64,000 nucleotides of DNA from Anoplopoma fimbria (lineage: Eukaryota > Chordata > Actinopteri > Perciformes > Anoplopomatidae). Both the position numbers and the translations under genes were made by a program. Shown in pieces: positions 1-13,057 of the stretch. The stretch covers positions 5,236,861 through 5,300,860 of the forward strand of contig NC_072467.1 of assembly GCF_027596085.1 (NCBI RefSeq), in the 5' to 3' direction. The stretch's first letter is position 1; every line of letters begins with the position of its first letter. The notes below the pieces were generated by a model. That model was given only the letters and a program-made list of their open reading frames with translations, searched no databases and was not told the DNA's origin.

Positions 1-15
1 GCCACAGCGAAAAGT

Positions 16-29
16 GCTGCCATGGCAAC
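16..29. promoter_or_regulatory. RFX X-box-like dyad
   Basis: The 14 bases GCTGCCATGGCAAC fit the X-box consensus RYYNCC-AT-RGNAAC at every position and are nearly palindromic. RFX factors bind such sites, often at ciliary and neuronal genes. The site lies in intronic DNA of DENND5B. Function is inferred from the motif only. Confidence 0.4.
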
Positions 30-484
30 TGGGCGCTCAGTTCTGCCTCTCAGCGCCGACACCAATTTGTATCCTTAGCAAAGAACATTGACTCCCCCTC
101 TCATCACTGTGATCCATTAGCTTCTGTCTCCAGCCTACCAGTCTGACTCAGTTTAACTTGAAGTGGTGCTCTTGCCTCACTCAGCCTGTGGCGCAGTTTC
201 CTCTCTTGGGGAGCTGTGCGTCATCTCGTAGGCAGGTGAGCTCCAGGATATTCCTGAATGCTGAATGAGTGTGTCAAATTTGAAAGAGAAGACTAGTTAG
301 TTTGCCAAATGCAGTTGTTTTTTTCGTTCTTGTTACGCAGTGATGTCGGTTGAAGCTGAACATGCGCTCTGAGAATTCATGGTGGATTAGTGAAATGGGG
401 AAAACAGAGAAGAGTACTGTTCAAGGGCATCCCCCTCAGAAAGTGTATGAATAATGAAAGTACACCATTGACTACTGTCAGTCC

Positions 485-591
<107 letters not shown>

Positions 592-1231
592 TTTATTTCT
601 ATCTTCAGCAGCTCCTCTTCCTCTGCTCATGCTCACACAGACAGCGCTCTCTATGTAACTTGAACTAGGAGCTTGTAGAGATGAGAAACTTGAGCCGGAG
701 AGGGCAATGCACTAAATCTGTGCACTGAGTTTTCTTGCGTGCACAGCAATTTCAATCCTTTCATGTGCATGTAGATGTTATATAAATATCTCTCTTCCTT
801 TATTCTGAGCCTGAGCGCTCTTGATGTATAAAAAGCAGCATATTTTTATCTCGTGCACTCTTTCCAAGCTTTAAGAGTTTCCTCCTGCAGAGTGTCAGGG
901 ATAAGGGTGTTGTACCGCTTTTCCAGTCTGTCGCTATGGTAATGAGATGAATTACATAACTCTTGGAAGGGCTTTTCCTCTTTGCTGCAGAATGGACCTT
1001 GCTGTCAACAACAGATGAACTTTGTTTTTGTTTTTCAGCCCGTGTCAGATTAGGTCGTCCTGTCAGAGCGTTACCATAAATCAAAACTGCTGTCATTTTG
1101 TGATGTCCTCTGTTCTGTCCTTCACATCGTGAAATGAAGTCTGTCTCAGCAGAGCCGAAGGTCAAAGTCCACTCTGTACTAACATGATATTGCAGTAACT
1201 CGCTTTTTCTCTGCGTCTGTTTGTCTTTCAG

Positions 1232-4200
1232 GTGAGGGATTTGAGCAAAGCCCCATCCGACGATCGTTCAAGTCCAAGGTTCTGGTGCACTACCCTGAAA
1301 GCACAGACAGAAACCCTTTCAATAAAGATGCCATCAACATGGTGAGACCTTTGACATAAACGCTCTTCTTCTTTCTCTCACAACATTGAAATGGAAGGAC
1401 AAGATGTGCTCGTTTGTGTGCTTTTGCTCGTCACAAATGACAAAAGAGGAAGAGGATAACAAAAACAACTTGGACAAAAAGTGTAGTAGGAGTCATTTAT
1501 CTTTGCTTGTTCACTGCTTGATTTAGAATATACTCTTTTTTTTTTTAAATTGTTTTTTGTTGAAAAGAAGGTCAAGTTGATGGAAGCATAATCCCCAAAA
1601 GAAGTCTGCCAGTAAACACCACAGGGTTTTGTGTTATCCGTTTATGGGATCAGTAAAATATGTGGTCTTATTCAACATTTTTCATGTAACTTTATTGGGT
1701 TTTCAGACCCGTAAACACCTGCATGCACCAGTAGCACAAATACAACAGAACAAATACTCAGACATGTTTAACAATGAAGTTACTTGTTTCAATGAAATGT
1801 ATACACTTTTGTTTAATTTCTCACATATTTCCTTTTAATTCTAAGAAGATAGAATCAATAACTTTTTTGCTGGCCACAAGCTTAATCTTTCTTCAGATAT
1901 CTGTCTCTTCTTGTACAGCCTCCTCAATGTTCACTAGTTAAATTACAGCACACTTGTTCTGAGTGCCATATTCTATAATGGATTTTATGTTTAAATCGTT
2001 GCAGATGGGCTTCAGTTACAAATACAAAGAAGCAAGTGTATAGTTTAGAAAATCGTAAAGATAGTGTCAGTTATTGACGTCATTATTAACGGCTTCATTT
2101 GCCACTTTGTTCTTAACCCCTCTTTTTATGTTTTCTTCTCTGTTGTATCCTCAGCTCTGTATGCCGAGGGGTCTCTCCTTCCGTACGCGTGCAGACAGGA
2201 TGGATCCCCAGTTTCACTCATTCACGATGTCTTTTGACGACGGTACACGATCCTACGGCTTCGTCCACACCTTCTACGAGGAGGTGACCAGCGCTCAGAT
2301 CATCACTGCTATGCAGACTCTCTGTCAGATGCACCACGTGGAGCACCATTCAGCTTCATCGGCCTCCTCTCCTTCCTCCTCGTCTTCATCTGCCTCCTCG
2401 CCCTCCACCTCCAGCATGGACTCGTTAGTGAGCAGCTTGGACGAGTCGGACGCTGACTCTCTGGTTTCTGCTTGCCTCGGCTGTGCGGGCTCCTTCGACC
2501 CGGCTCGCGACACTCTGTACGTGTCCAAAGCCCTCTGCCTCCTCACGCCGCTCCCCTTCCTTCAAGCTGCTCGAGAGTTTCTGTCTCAGCTGCACCAGGC
2601 TGTGACGTCTCACACAGCCCCACCCCTCCCTATAGAGAGCTACATCCATAACATCCTGTACGAGGTGCCCCTGCCTCCTCCTGGCAGGTCCCTGAGGTTC
2701 CACGGGGTGCAGGGACCCATCGTGTGCCAGCGGCCCGGGCCGGGGGAGCTTCCTCTGGGGGAGTTTCCTCTTGGGGAGGCGTTCTCGCTGCTTGGTGTGG
2801 ACAATATGGTTCAACTACTTACCTGCACACTTCTGGAGACACAAGTCCTGCTTTGCTCTCAAGGTAAGCATATTGCCAACATTTCCTGATTACCTCAGTG
2901 CAAATAAGGTCATAGTAAAGTCAAAGACATTATTAGTGTCATTAAGCAGATCAGTTTTAAAACACTGTGCCTTAATAAATGTTTTGCAGTATTTAGCAAC
3001 ACCCATAGCAAAGCAGCTGTTTTTACTCATAACAAGACCGTTACTAGCATCACATATATATATAACATCTAAATGTAAAACTAATGAAAATGGTCAAAAG
3101 TACAGGACATGGCACAAAATGAAACAAAATATCTATTTTTTCACAATTTACACTACATCACATGTATCCTACATTACCAGCCACAGTCTCTGGTAACAAC
3201 ATGGCAGATTGGTTTGAGGTTAAATACTGACATTGTAACTAACTAATGAATGTGGAACATCCTTGGTCGTTAATTGGGCTGTGCTCTGTGGCATGTAAAC
3301 ATGAATATGAATTAAGTAGTTTTATGAGCAAGTCACGTAAACGGCTTAATTAAAAGACGGTTAAAGGGGATGCACTTGAAAATCGGTCCTTCCTTTGGAC
3401 TTATAGGTGATTTCTTCATGCTAATGCCCCATCTCTCTCTTTCTTTCTGTCTCTCTGTCTCTCGTCTTTCTCATCTCCTCAGACTACCAGCGTTTGATGA
3501 CAGTAGCAGAGGGCATCTCCACCTTGCTATTCCCATTCCAGTGGCAACACATCTACCTGCCCATTGTTTCAGCACCTCTACATCACCTCTTAGATGCTCC
3601 TGTGCCATTCCTGATGGGTATCAAGCGCAGAGACGGAGCTCAGCGATCCTCCCTCCACCTGCCACACGAGGTACACAACTGAATCTTCATCTTTAGTTTC
3701 CTTTGTGAACATGACAGTCAGGATTTCAGGAAGCAGACATTTCAGTAAACGACAATGCACTTACTAAGAGTGCCCCCCCCCACAAATCCTCTCTGAGATC
3801 ACTTTATGCTGCATGAATATCTCACTGAAGCCTCTTTGAAGTCGCTCTGCCCCAGAAAGGAGGCAGTTGGAAGACAGCCTGGGGGGGTTGATGAAAGCAA
3901 AAACGCAGAGCATGAGAGATCCAGAATAATGGGACCCGCTGAATAATTAATGACAATTGGGGATCTCCACTTATTTCTTTTAGTTTTGAAATTTGATGTA
4001 TGGGTGGAAATGAACAAGGAAGTGTGAATATTTTAACCACACATGTAGGATTTGGTTGGATTTTGTTTTTCCTTCTTTTCACAATTTGACAAGGGCACAG
4101 TTTGACTCACATGGTCAAATAAAACCTACACTAATATTGTCGTCTTTAATATTTATACGCAGAAAAAACCTGAATGCAACCGAACGTAAGGGAAGATGAC

Positions 4201-7200
4201 AAAACATTATTAAGAAGTGAAGACATCACCTAGGTTCATGAAGCTGCACAGAGTAAGAGGATGTCTGTATGTGTCCACTCTACAGTACATCAACTTCCCC
4301 TGAGGCTGTAAACTGACTGCCTGAGGTCACTGTTGAAGGTCGGGTTGCTGCTGACTGCACGGAGCTCCACTGCTGCTTACAGAAGCAGTATTTTAAATCA
4401 GTGCCTATCTTTCTCACAAAGTTCTGGACTTCATTGATAAGCAGCTTCATGGGCACAGTTTGGCATGTATTTCTGTATTTGTTTGCCAGTGTCAAAGCCT
4501 GATACTGAAGGTTTCCACATTTCCCTCTGTTGCAGTGATAACAGTAATCATTAGATAATCCTTCACATGCTAATATCCTCTGAGGGCTTATCGCGGTAAA
4601 ATGCCAAGATTCTATTAACGGAAAGCAAATCTTCATATCTGATCTTAATTGGATGTTAAAGCTCAGCCACTGCATTGTGATTGGTTAAACCTGTTATGAT
4701 TATCTGATGGAGTAGCCAGTTGAAAAGTGTTTTTTTTTTTTTATAATTCCAACTTTCTTTTTTCTCTCTTTCTGCTTTAAAGGCAAACCTGTGCTTTGTG
4801 GACATTGACAACCGCTGTGTCGAGGCCCCCGAGGACCTCCCCGTGTTTCCAGACCAGACCGAGTTAATCCAGGAGCTGAGTGAGGTACTGCTGCGTTTCG
4901 GGCTCCCTCCACAGGGCGGTGTGGTCACCACGCCTGCCACCGCCTCCCCTCGCCTGAGTAGCCTGGTGCTGGAGGATCTGATGGAGGACAGAAGGAACGG
5001 GAACCTCGGAGGCGAGGAGCTGGAGGTGCTGGAGAGGCTGCAGGCTCTGGCGCGGAGGTGCGGAGGAGAAAAGACGTCCGATGGAGGGAAGACGCTGGGA
5101 CACGTGTTTGAGGAGGAGGAGGAAGAGTTGAAGGCTGCAAAGCTGAACATTCAGCTGAGGGAGGTGTTTGCTGGACGTTTTGCTGCCATGTTTGGCCGGT
5201 ATGAGGAGTTTGTCATCCACAGCGCTCTTGATTTGGACTCCTGGTTGAGCAACCGAGAGGGGGTGTTCAGCTTTGATAAGGTACTTCAGTAGATGTAAAT
5301 GCACAAAGTTTTATTGATAGATCAAATGACACTACTGTGTTGATGCCAATTATTTCCACATATATAAAGATATCTTATTGTGTTTTTGAAATACTTTGTG
5401 ACAGAAACATTATACATACCTGTCCTTGTTGTGTTTGTGCTTGTCAATGTTTTTTAGGGTTCCTTCCTCTCAGTTCAGCCTGCGACCCACTTGCACTTCT
5501 TGTCCCGGTTTCTGGAGACATCCATGTTTTCTTCCTTTGTGGATGGAAAGGTGATATCTCGCTGGGCCGATAGAGATCCACTGCAGCAGCTGTTTGACAG
5601 CCGTCTGGAGAGAGAACGACTGTACGACACAGATGAAGAGGACTCCCGTAACTGTCGCTACAGGAAATGCACCACAGTGTTTGAATCAGGTACTGTGATA
5701 GTGTTCTTTAACAAAAGAGGATTAATTAAAGCACTACGACATACATGTTTTTACAAAAGAAGAAAAAAACATACAGTATTCCTGCATAATTGACCACAAG
5801 GGAAAATATGCAACAAAAACAGAAATCTGGCTCAAATGTTACTGTTAGTATATCATGGATCAATGTTGCTATAAGTTGTCTTTGTCACCAGATAAGCCTT
5901 GATAGTTCTCGGCTTCATTTCCATAGATGTTGCACTTAAAAGTAACCTAAATTATTACATGCAGTCATTTGAAGAAGCTGTACATTTTATTGACAACCTA
6001 TGACAAACCAAGAATAACATCTGGATGTGTCTGTAGTCTCTTTTCAGCATTTAAAAAGTATGTATGGGAAAAAGTAGTTTATACCCCCAATTGGTAGATG
6101 GAGCAGAACGATGATTGAAGTGGATGCCAGATTGTCCAGAGGGAGAGTGCAAATCTGTTGCCATCTGTCCTTCTGTTCGGGCTTATACTGTATGTTGATT
6201 ATGTTGCTATCCTTTCTGCAACCACCATTTCTTCTCTCTCATTTGTAATAAGCACTCTGCTTGAGATGCCTTGTGCGCCAGAACATTTAACTATTCAAAT
6301 AGTAACTGATGTAAAGATTTCTTAAATGGAAATCAAATCTAATTATCTGATGAATAATTTAAACGGAAAAGGGATGGGATATAATTTGAGTGGGAAAAGA
6401 CGGGTAGAGTTAAGGAATTAGAGAGGGGTGAACTAAAGGATACGGTAGGGGATGAGCATTATGCAGTATTAGCGGAGGACAGGGCTTTGTGTCATGAAAA
6501 CTGTTTCAAATCTTCTGCTTTGAAGTCCTGCCAACCTCTGCAGAACATGTACTGCTTGCATCTCAATCTGGCTGTGTCACTATTCACATTCAGACTCTGC
6601 TTCAGAGCTGTTGTTACATCATATTACTCCATGCTGTTGTCCACAGTTCCAGTCTTACTTGGAACTAAACAAACTTCATAGCACTTAACCTGCTTGAATA
6701 CAAGATGATCCCACTTATCGTCACTTCCGTGACTCGTCACGGCTCATCTACAGTAGATATCCCTGTTGGATCCTAACCTTTGCTGGGTTTGTCTCTACAG
6801 CTCAGGTCATCGAGCGCAGACTGCTGAAGGCGGACCACACAGCCATACACCCCCACCTGCTGGACATGAGGATCGGCCAGGGTCGTCACCAGCCGGGCTA
6901 CTTCCCTAAGCTGCAGGCTGATGTGCTTGCGCAAGGACAAAACACCAACAAGTGAGCCTTTATTTTCTTCTGTTATTCAGTGAGAATACATAAGAATGGT
7001 GATTCCCAACCATTAACCCTTGTAACCTGAGCCCTGGGGCTACAAATTATATTTGATTTGAAAATAATATTTATAATTTAACTAGTATATCCACATATTT
7101 TAGGTGGAAAATAAACATCCAAATAGGATTACTAATTGGTTTGATGCTTATCTTTTTGTGAATTTACAAACGGTAGAGATAAATAGCCAAATAAAATGGA

Positions 7201-7458
7201 TAAATAGTTAAATAGCTATAGCTATTAAATCCTGCTCTTGCCACACCAAGGAAAGGATTCTTATTACCTACACAACACATGTACTTTAAATACACAAACA
7301 CCTCTCCATATACTCGGAATTTTAAATTTATTTGTGCTATCTAACCTGGATGAACAGGTGGTCTGGTCGTGTCACAGCAACTCGCAGGAATGACCTCAAG
7401 AGATCAACTGTGACTGAACACTCAGGAGTGGACAATGAACAGAGACCGGTACTTTGAA

Positions 7459-7529
<71 letters not shown>

Positions 7530-10500
7530 CACGCAGACCTTAGGAAGCTTGAGTCTGATATATCACCTTTTGTTTGTTTAACAGAAGCACACATTTGCGA
7601 AGAAGAACCTCCGCCAGGCTAAGCTACTTGATTCGTCGCCTCAAGCTGTCACTCAGACTCACCGCGAGTTTGTCGACGGGCTGCTGAGCGAGTGTCGTCT
7701 GAAGGTCAGAGCTCTATCTGCGAGGTGTTGGAGGCACTGCTGTCACTGATTTCTTAAAATGTTTTATCAAAGTTAAAGCTCTCTTGCTTTTCAGACCAAA
7801 CGGATGTTGATGGAGAGGATGGGGAAGGAGAGCGTGGAACTGGGTCAGGGAGAAGCCAACATCACAGGCCTGCAGGAGAACACACTCATCCACGGTCTGT
7901 GTGACCTACTGGAGAGAACCTGGGGCCATGGTCTGCAGCTGAAACAGGTCAGACACATAACTTAACATGCCTTATCAGCTCAGATGACCTAAAAGAACAT
8001 ATGTGTGTTCCCACGTAAACAAATTCACATCACGCATACTAACACAAAGAGGTGATTGTATGAACTGGCTGAATATTGACTTGTGTGTTTATACTGAACA
8101 GGGGAAGTCCGCTCTTTGGTCCCATCTGCTTCACTACCAGGCGTCCCGGGTGAAGACGGAGACACCAGCTGAGTCTCCAGGTCAGAGCACAACCTGACTG
8201 ATTTGTTTTTCTTGTTGCAATCAGTGAGCTAAGAGTTGGATTATCATTGGTGTATAACTTGCTCTCTATTTAGGGTCTAACGGTTCGGACCAGAGAAAGT
8301 TTGAGGTTGGCACTCCGCTCCTGAGAGGATCATTAATACAGGATATGAGGTAACCAGAGCAAACATACTTTAGTGTTAGAAAGGGTGGTGCTTCTCTGTG
8401 GGAGGAATTGTGTATGACACGTCTGTGTTTAAGGTTTGTTTTATGAAGAATGTAGATGAAAAAAAATCTGCTTCATTTAATCATTCAAATAACTGATATA
8501 GCGTCATTGGATGCAATGTTATGAGAAAAAGCTGAGCATTAGAACTTGTTTTTCACTTATCTGTTGTTTTTCCAGGTTTATCCAGACCATGAGTGAGGGT
8601 CTGTCTGAGGTGGGTCAGGCTCGGGCCTGGATCCACCTGGCATTGGAGAAGAAAATGCTGTCCCAGAACCTTAAAGAGCTACTTACAAACCAGGAGCTGC
8701 TCAGGTCAGAATTCACTCATAATTGACTTTTAATGACCAGTAGACACAAGGCTGGTGTTTTTGGATGTCATTTACATTAAGTATCTGCTCCTTGTCCCCT
8801 GACAGGCAGCTGTATAAACCTCATGCATTCCTGCTCTGTGAGGAAGAAAGGGAGCAGTTTCTGTTCCACCTGCTCTCTCTCAACACTGTGGACTACCTCT
8901 GCTTCACACGCGTCTTCACCTCCATCAGTAAGTCCTGTAAACTCTAACAACAAAATGTTAGAATTTACTGGCAGCTTTATAGCTTACGAGAACACTAAAA
9001 GTTGCCTTTGTGCTCCTCCCACTGACCTTATATACTTGAATTACACCTGGTATCCCATGGTTTCACACAGACCCTTTAGACCTCAAACAAAAGACTTTAA
9101 AACTGCCCCCGAGCTGTGAAAATCATTTTAACTGTGAGTATTGTGAGATATAAATGAATGAAGCTTTGCTCTTGGTCTCTTTTGTCTCTTCAGGTATTCC
9201 ATACCGTGTTGTTATAATACCCATGAAGAAGCTGAGCATTGCAATGGCTACGGTTGACCCTTGGGTGTGTGTGTCGGGAGAACTGGGTGATTCAGGCGTC
9301 AGACAGATCCTGAAGAATACACAAGAGATTTTTTTCCAGGTTTGTGTACACTCTGCAGCAGTAAAGCCAATTTAATGTCATACAGTTGCTCCCGAAGGCT
9401 TGCCATCGGTGTGGACTGGATGTTGCATGAATGTTAGTTAGAGTCTGATGGTGGCACCTTGCATGGTAGCCTGTCATCAGTGTGTGAATGGGTGAATGAT
9501 ATGTAATATATATACTCCTGATTGTAAGTCGCTTTGGATAAAAGCGTCTGCTAAATGACTGTAATGTAATGTAATGTAATGTAATACAGGAGCAATGCTT
9601 AAATACACTTACTGTGGTTTCTGCTTTTCTTTTCAGTGCAAGAACCTGGGCAGGCTGAGCACGCTGCAGCTGGGACAGGAGAACTCTGGCTTGCTGGCCA
9701 AGTGTCTGATTGACTGTGTGATGGTGTATAATGAGATCACTGGACACACCTATAAGTAAGCTTCTTACTTTGACCCTGGTCTCATCAATTAATTCTTAAT
9801 TTTAGTCATGTGACTTAAATTAAGCCAATGTGCCTTGGTAAATGGTAAATCTTGATTTGCTTCTGCATAAATCACGTCTGTCTGTGGAGTTGCGAGTGTG
9901 AGAATTGCAAATCCCAGGATCAATATGACGCTGGTATATGCACCGTTTCTGTCTTTAGTGGTTAATTATACTAGAGAGTGTTTGTGGACAACAGCTCCCA
10001 GTTGATAAAGACACAATGACATCTGAATCATCCTGACTGTCAAATATTGGGTGTCTAAGCTTCCCTAAATACTCCCACGAGAATCTTTGCAAGTTATACC
10101 ATAAGTTCATGAACTGATACCAGTTGCTACCTAGTGTAGAGCAAATCAGTCTAAAGATACAAGTATCACCTTTGAAAATTGTTGTCAGTTATCTAAACTT
10201 AAAGTTATTTAGAAAAAATAACGATACACTCCCTCTACGCAACACAAGCTGATTTGAACAGATGGCTCTTACCTAATACTTGTATAAGAAATGTTTTGAA
10301 GTTAGATGATAAGGAACACTGTCTTCTCTCCTTTCAGGTTCCCCTGTGGCCGATGGCTGGGGAAAGGCGTGGGCGACGGCAGCCTGGAAAGAGTTCTCAT
10401 TGGTCAGCTGGTGTCACCTGGAGGAGAGGAGGATGCTGGAAGGTGGACAGGGACGCCTCCGGAGCCAGCCTCCCCTTCTCAGAGTGTGCGGGCAGTGCTG

Positions 10501-13057
10501 GGATCGCTTGGCGGCCGAAGCAGTGCGTAGTGACAAATAACACATTCTTTAGTACAATAGCTGACCTACTTGTTGGTACAATAACAGATTCTGCTCCTGG
10601 ATCACCTTTCTTTTAAGCTCCTGTCCACTTCCATCCATTGCCTGTCATCATTCATCCTCATGTTTCCATTTGTAACTTTTCTTATTTATATTGTCAGGAA
10701 TGCTGTCTGTTGAAGTACAAGAGGACATGAGGGAGGCAGCAAATAACCTGGTTAAACACTTCCACAAACCTGAACAAGAGGTATGTGACTGTAAATTGTT
10801 AAAACAATATAAATCAAACCTGTTGGCTCACTAAGATAAAATGGTGTGAAAATGATTACTGCAAAGCATGTAATACAGCGATGTGCTATACTGTCAACCT
10901 CCTGCTTGTGTTATTTCTATCTCCAACATGGCTCATAACCCCGGCTTCTCCGGCCCAGGCTTCATTTGTTTTGTTCGTGTATCAGACTAGCCTCTCTCAT
11001 CTCCACAGCAAGTTAAAAGCACTGAAGAGACTTGATGGATCGTTTTTCTGTAATGGGCGATGTTAAGAAGAAGATGTTAATTCATTAAAATAACATCTTC
11101 AGTGCACAGGCTTTAATGTTCAAGCATTTACACGTATTCTGTTTGCTTCCACCTTGGTAATGCAAGAAGAGCATTTTAGATTAGAAAATAAACAATCTGT
11201 TCTCTGTTGTGGAGGATTTTGAATGTCATATGTGGGAAATTACTAAAGCTGAAAGATGAGCCTCTTGCTTACAGTGCCTCTATTAACTCCCATTTCTCTC
11301 ATCCCAGAGGGGAAACCTGACAGTCTTGTTGTGTGGTGAAGGCGGTCTGGTGCTTTCCTTGGAGAAGTTCCTCCTGCACGGGCTCAAATCAAACCGTCTT
11401 TTCCAGAGGAATGTGTTTGTTTGGGACTTTGTTGGTGAGTGCTGTGATATTTTACTTCTAGCTGATGTCCCCATCTAGTGGTGATGAATCTAAAATTTCA
11501 CATCTCAAATTGCATGCAAGAAAGCATGATTGATGTGTTTTGTTAACAACCAGCAGTACGTCCTCTATCTCCATTGTTTTTCTTCTACAACCTAATTTCC
11601 CCTTATTGTCTGTATATTAATAAGTTATGAACTGACAGCATGACCAACTGTTTCCCATAGAAAAGGCAGTGTTTTCCATGGAGACAGCTGATCAGATGGG
11701 TGACCTGCACGGGTTAACACTGACAAGGGGTCCCCCTTGCGACCTACTGTGTCACTACGTCAATGCCATCAATGCCTCGCCACGAAACATTGGAAAAGAG
11801 GGCAAGTTCCAGCTGTTTGTCTGCTTTGGAATCAGGTGAGTGGTCATAATTTTGTTTGTAATCCAACAATAGCTTGATAATTGGACTGAAACGTATGTAA
11901 TGAATTGAATTGAAGTTGAAAAACATCGATTTAAATCCATATTTAAAAAATAAATTCTGTTTGAAAATACTTTCCCCACTGCGGTCTGGGATTTTAAAGC
12001 ATCCTGGTCATTATATAGTGATGGACAATTGTTCTATAGTTTCCTTCCTGAGGCCCAAAGGAAGCATCCTGCAGCTTGACACTAAATGTAACCATTTACA
12101 TAAAATACAGCACAGGTAGGGAACGTGTCCGCCTTTGTCTTCTAAGGGTTGGACACGAGATGCAGAAAAGTCATTCAAATCTCTGTGTGAATTTAATAAA
12201 AGTTCAAAATATAAAACAGAACATTTTGTTTTTAATAACTAAACTGAAGTAATTTAGCTTCAAATTATTTTAATGTGAAAAAGGTGAATATCAATTAGAT
12301 AACTGTGACATCATCTGTCACCAGATTTACAAAAATCTTTGCTTTCTAATGTCTCTGCATCAACAGTAAGAATGAATATAGATTGGTTTCAATCAAAGCT
12401 AAGTGGTATAGTTAGCTAGAATGTCAAAGCACATAATTGATAACATTTGTAGACATCAGAATTTTTCGGGAGATGATCCTGAGAAGAAGGTGGTGGTGGG
12501 GTCTCTGTGGCTGTGCACCATCAACTGGGTTTGGGTCTATTCGACCAGTAAGATCATGTTTTTCTGTCCTTTTCTATTTCTCTCCATATGTTCGGTCAAT
12601 TAAAGTTGACCGCTATAAAAGAGTAAGAACATATAGACATATGTGTTTTCAATGCTTGTAACTTTAAAGATGTGACATCTTGTCTCGTCGTGCTGTGGAC
12701 TGACGTTGAATGAACACTGAAAGCATTGTTTTGTGTGGTTGAAAGCTGTTTCAAGATAAAGTAAATGCGCTAGTTCTGACTTGTAGTCAGCTGACTCACC
12801 TTTCAACCCAATCCATAACTTCATCAGGCACTTATGGGACCATTATTGACCACTTACCTGTTCCTCTTGGTAGGGACCGGCTTCTCTCTCATTGGCTCCC
12901 CCTGCTGGCTGACTGTACCCTGACAGCGGGGACATATGAGGACCGTGCTCTGTTGCGGGACCGAGCTGCTGTACATTCCCTCTCCCGCATCCTGCACACG
13001 CTCAATGAGTTTACCATTACCCTGGAGACTGCACTGGTCAAAGGAGTTGACCTCTGA
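1232..13057 (+). CDS. dennd5b: DENN domain-containing protein 5B (5' partial)
   Basis: DENND5 proteins bind and activate Rab GTPases (Rab6 and Rab39 are the known partners) in Golgi and endosomal traffic. Twenty coding exons: 1232-1341, 2155-2863, 3483-3670, 4783-5280, 5458-5689, 6801-6951, 7358-7448, 7585-7704, 7795-7947, 8102-8180, 8274-8349, 8576-8704, 8806-8927, 9194-9339, 9637-9755, 10338-10522, 10698-10780, 11308-11434, 11661-11835, 12874-13057. All phases close, giving 1224 residues and a TGA stop. Domain order is tripartite DENN (about 1-580), RUN1 (690-870), PLAT (890-1000, with [13 protein letters not shown]) and RUN2 (1050-1220, with [13 protein letters not shown]). Family signatures include [11 protein letters not shown] and [20 protein letters not shown]. 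Human DENND5B has about 1270 residues, so roughly 50 N-terminal residues lie before the window. A Ser-rich insert (about 100-130) is unusual. The choice of 5B over 5A rests on the adjacent SINHCAF, as at human 12p11. Confidence 0.88.
7461..7533. repeat. (AC)n microsatellite in DENND5B intron
   Basis: A CA run with two G interruptions near its 3' end. It begins only 12 bp after the donor at 7449 and fills much of the 136-bp intron between exons 7358-7448 and 7585-7704. Confidence 0.95.
9385..9586 (+). mobile_element. Non-LTR retroelement fragment with TGTAA tail
   Basis: The 3' part carries GGATAAAAGCGTCTGC followed by CTAAATGAC and several TGTAA units. This is the conserved 3' stem-loop and short-repeat tail of eel UnaL2-type LINEs and the SINEs they mobilise. 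The preceding bases (GTGTGAATGGGTGAATG) are also typical of fish dispersed repeats. It fills most of the 297-bp intron between DENND5B exons 9194-9339 and 9637-9755 and ends about 50 bp before the acceptor. The 5' limit is approximate. Confidence 0.65.

Noticed and set aside
2325..2814. Two - strand frames opposite DENND5B exon 2155-2863
   Set aside because: They are antisense shadows of a GC-rich coding exon, with no homology and no splice or promoter support.
12421..12661. Overlapping + frames within the last DENND5B intron
   Set aside because: Exons 11661-11835 and 12874-13057 join in phase with the expected protein order (FGIR then [14 protein letters not shown]), so no exon is needed. 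The sequence does not resemble DENND5.
1232..13057. DENND5A instead of DENND5B
   Set aside because: The protein alone is not decisive by eye, but the adjacent SINHCAF and nearby ERGIC2 match the DENND5B locus.
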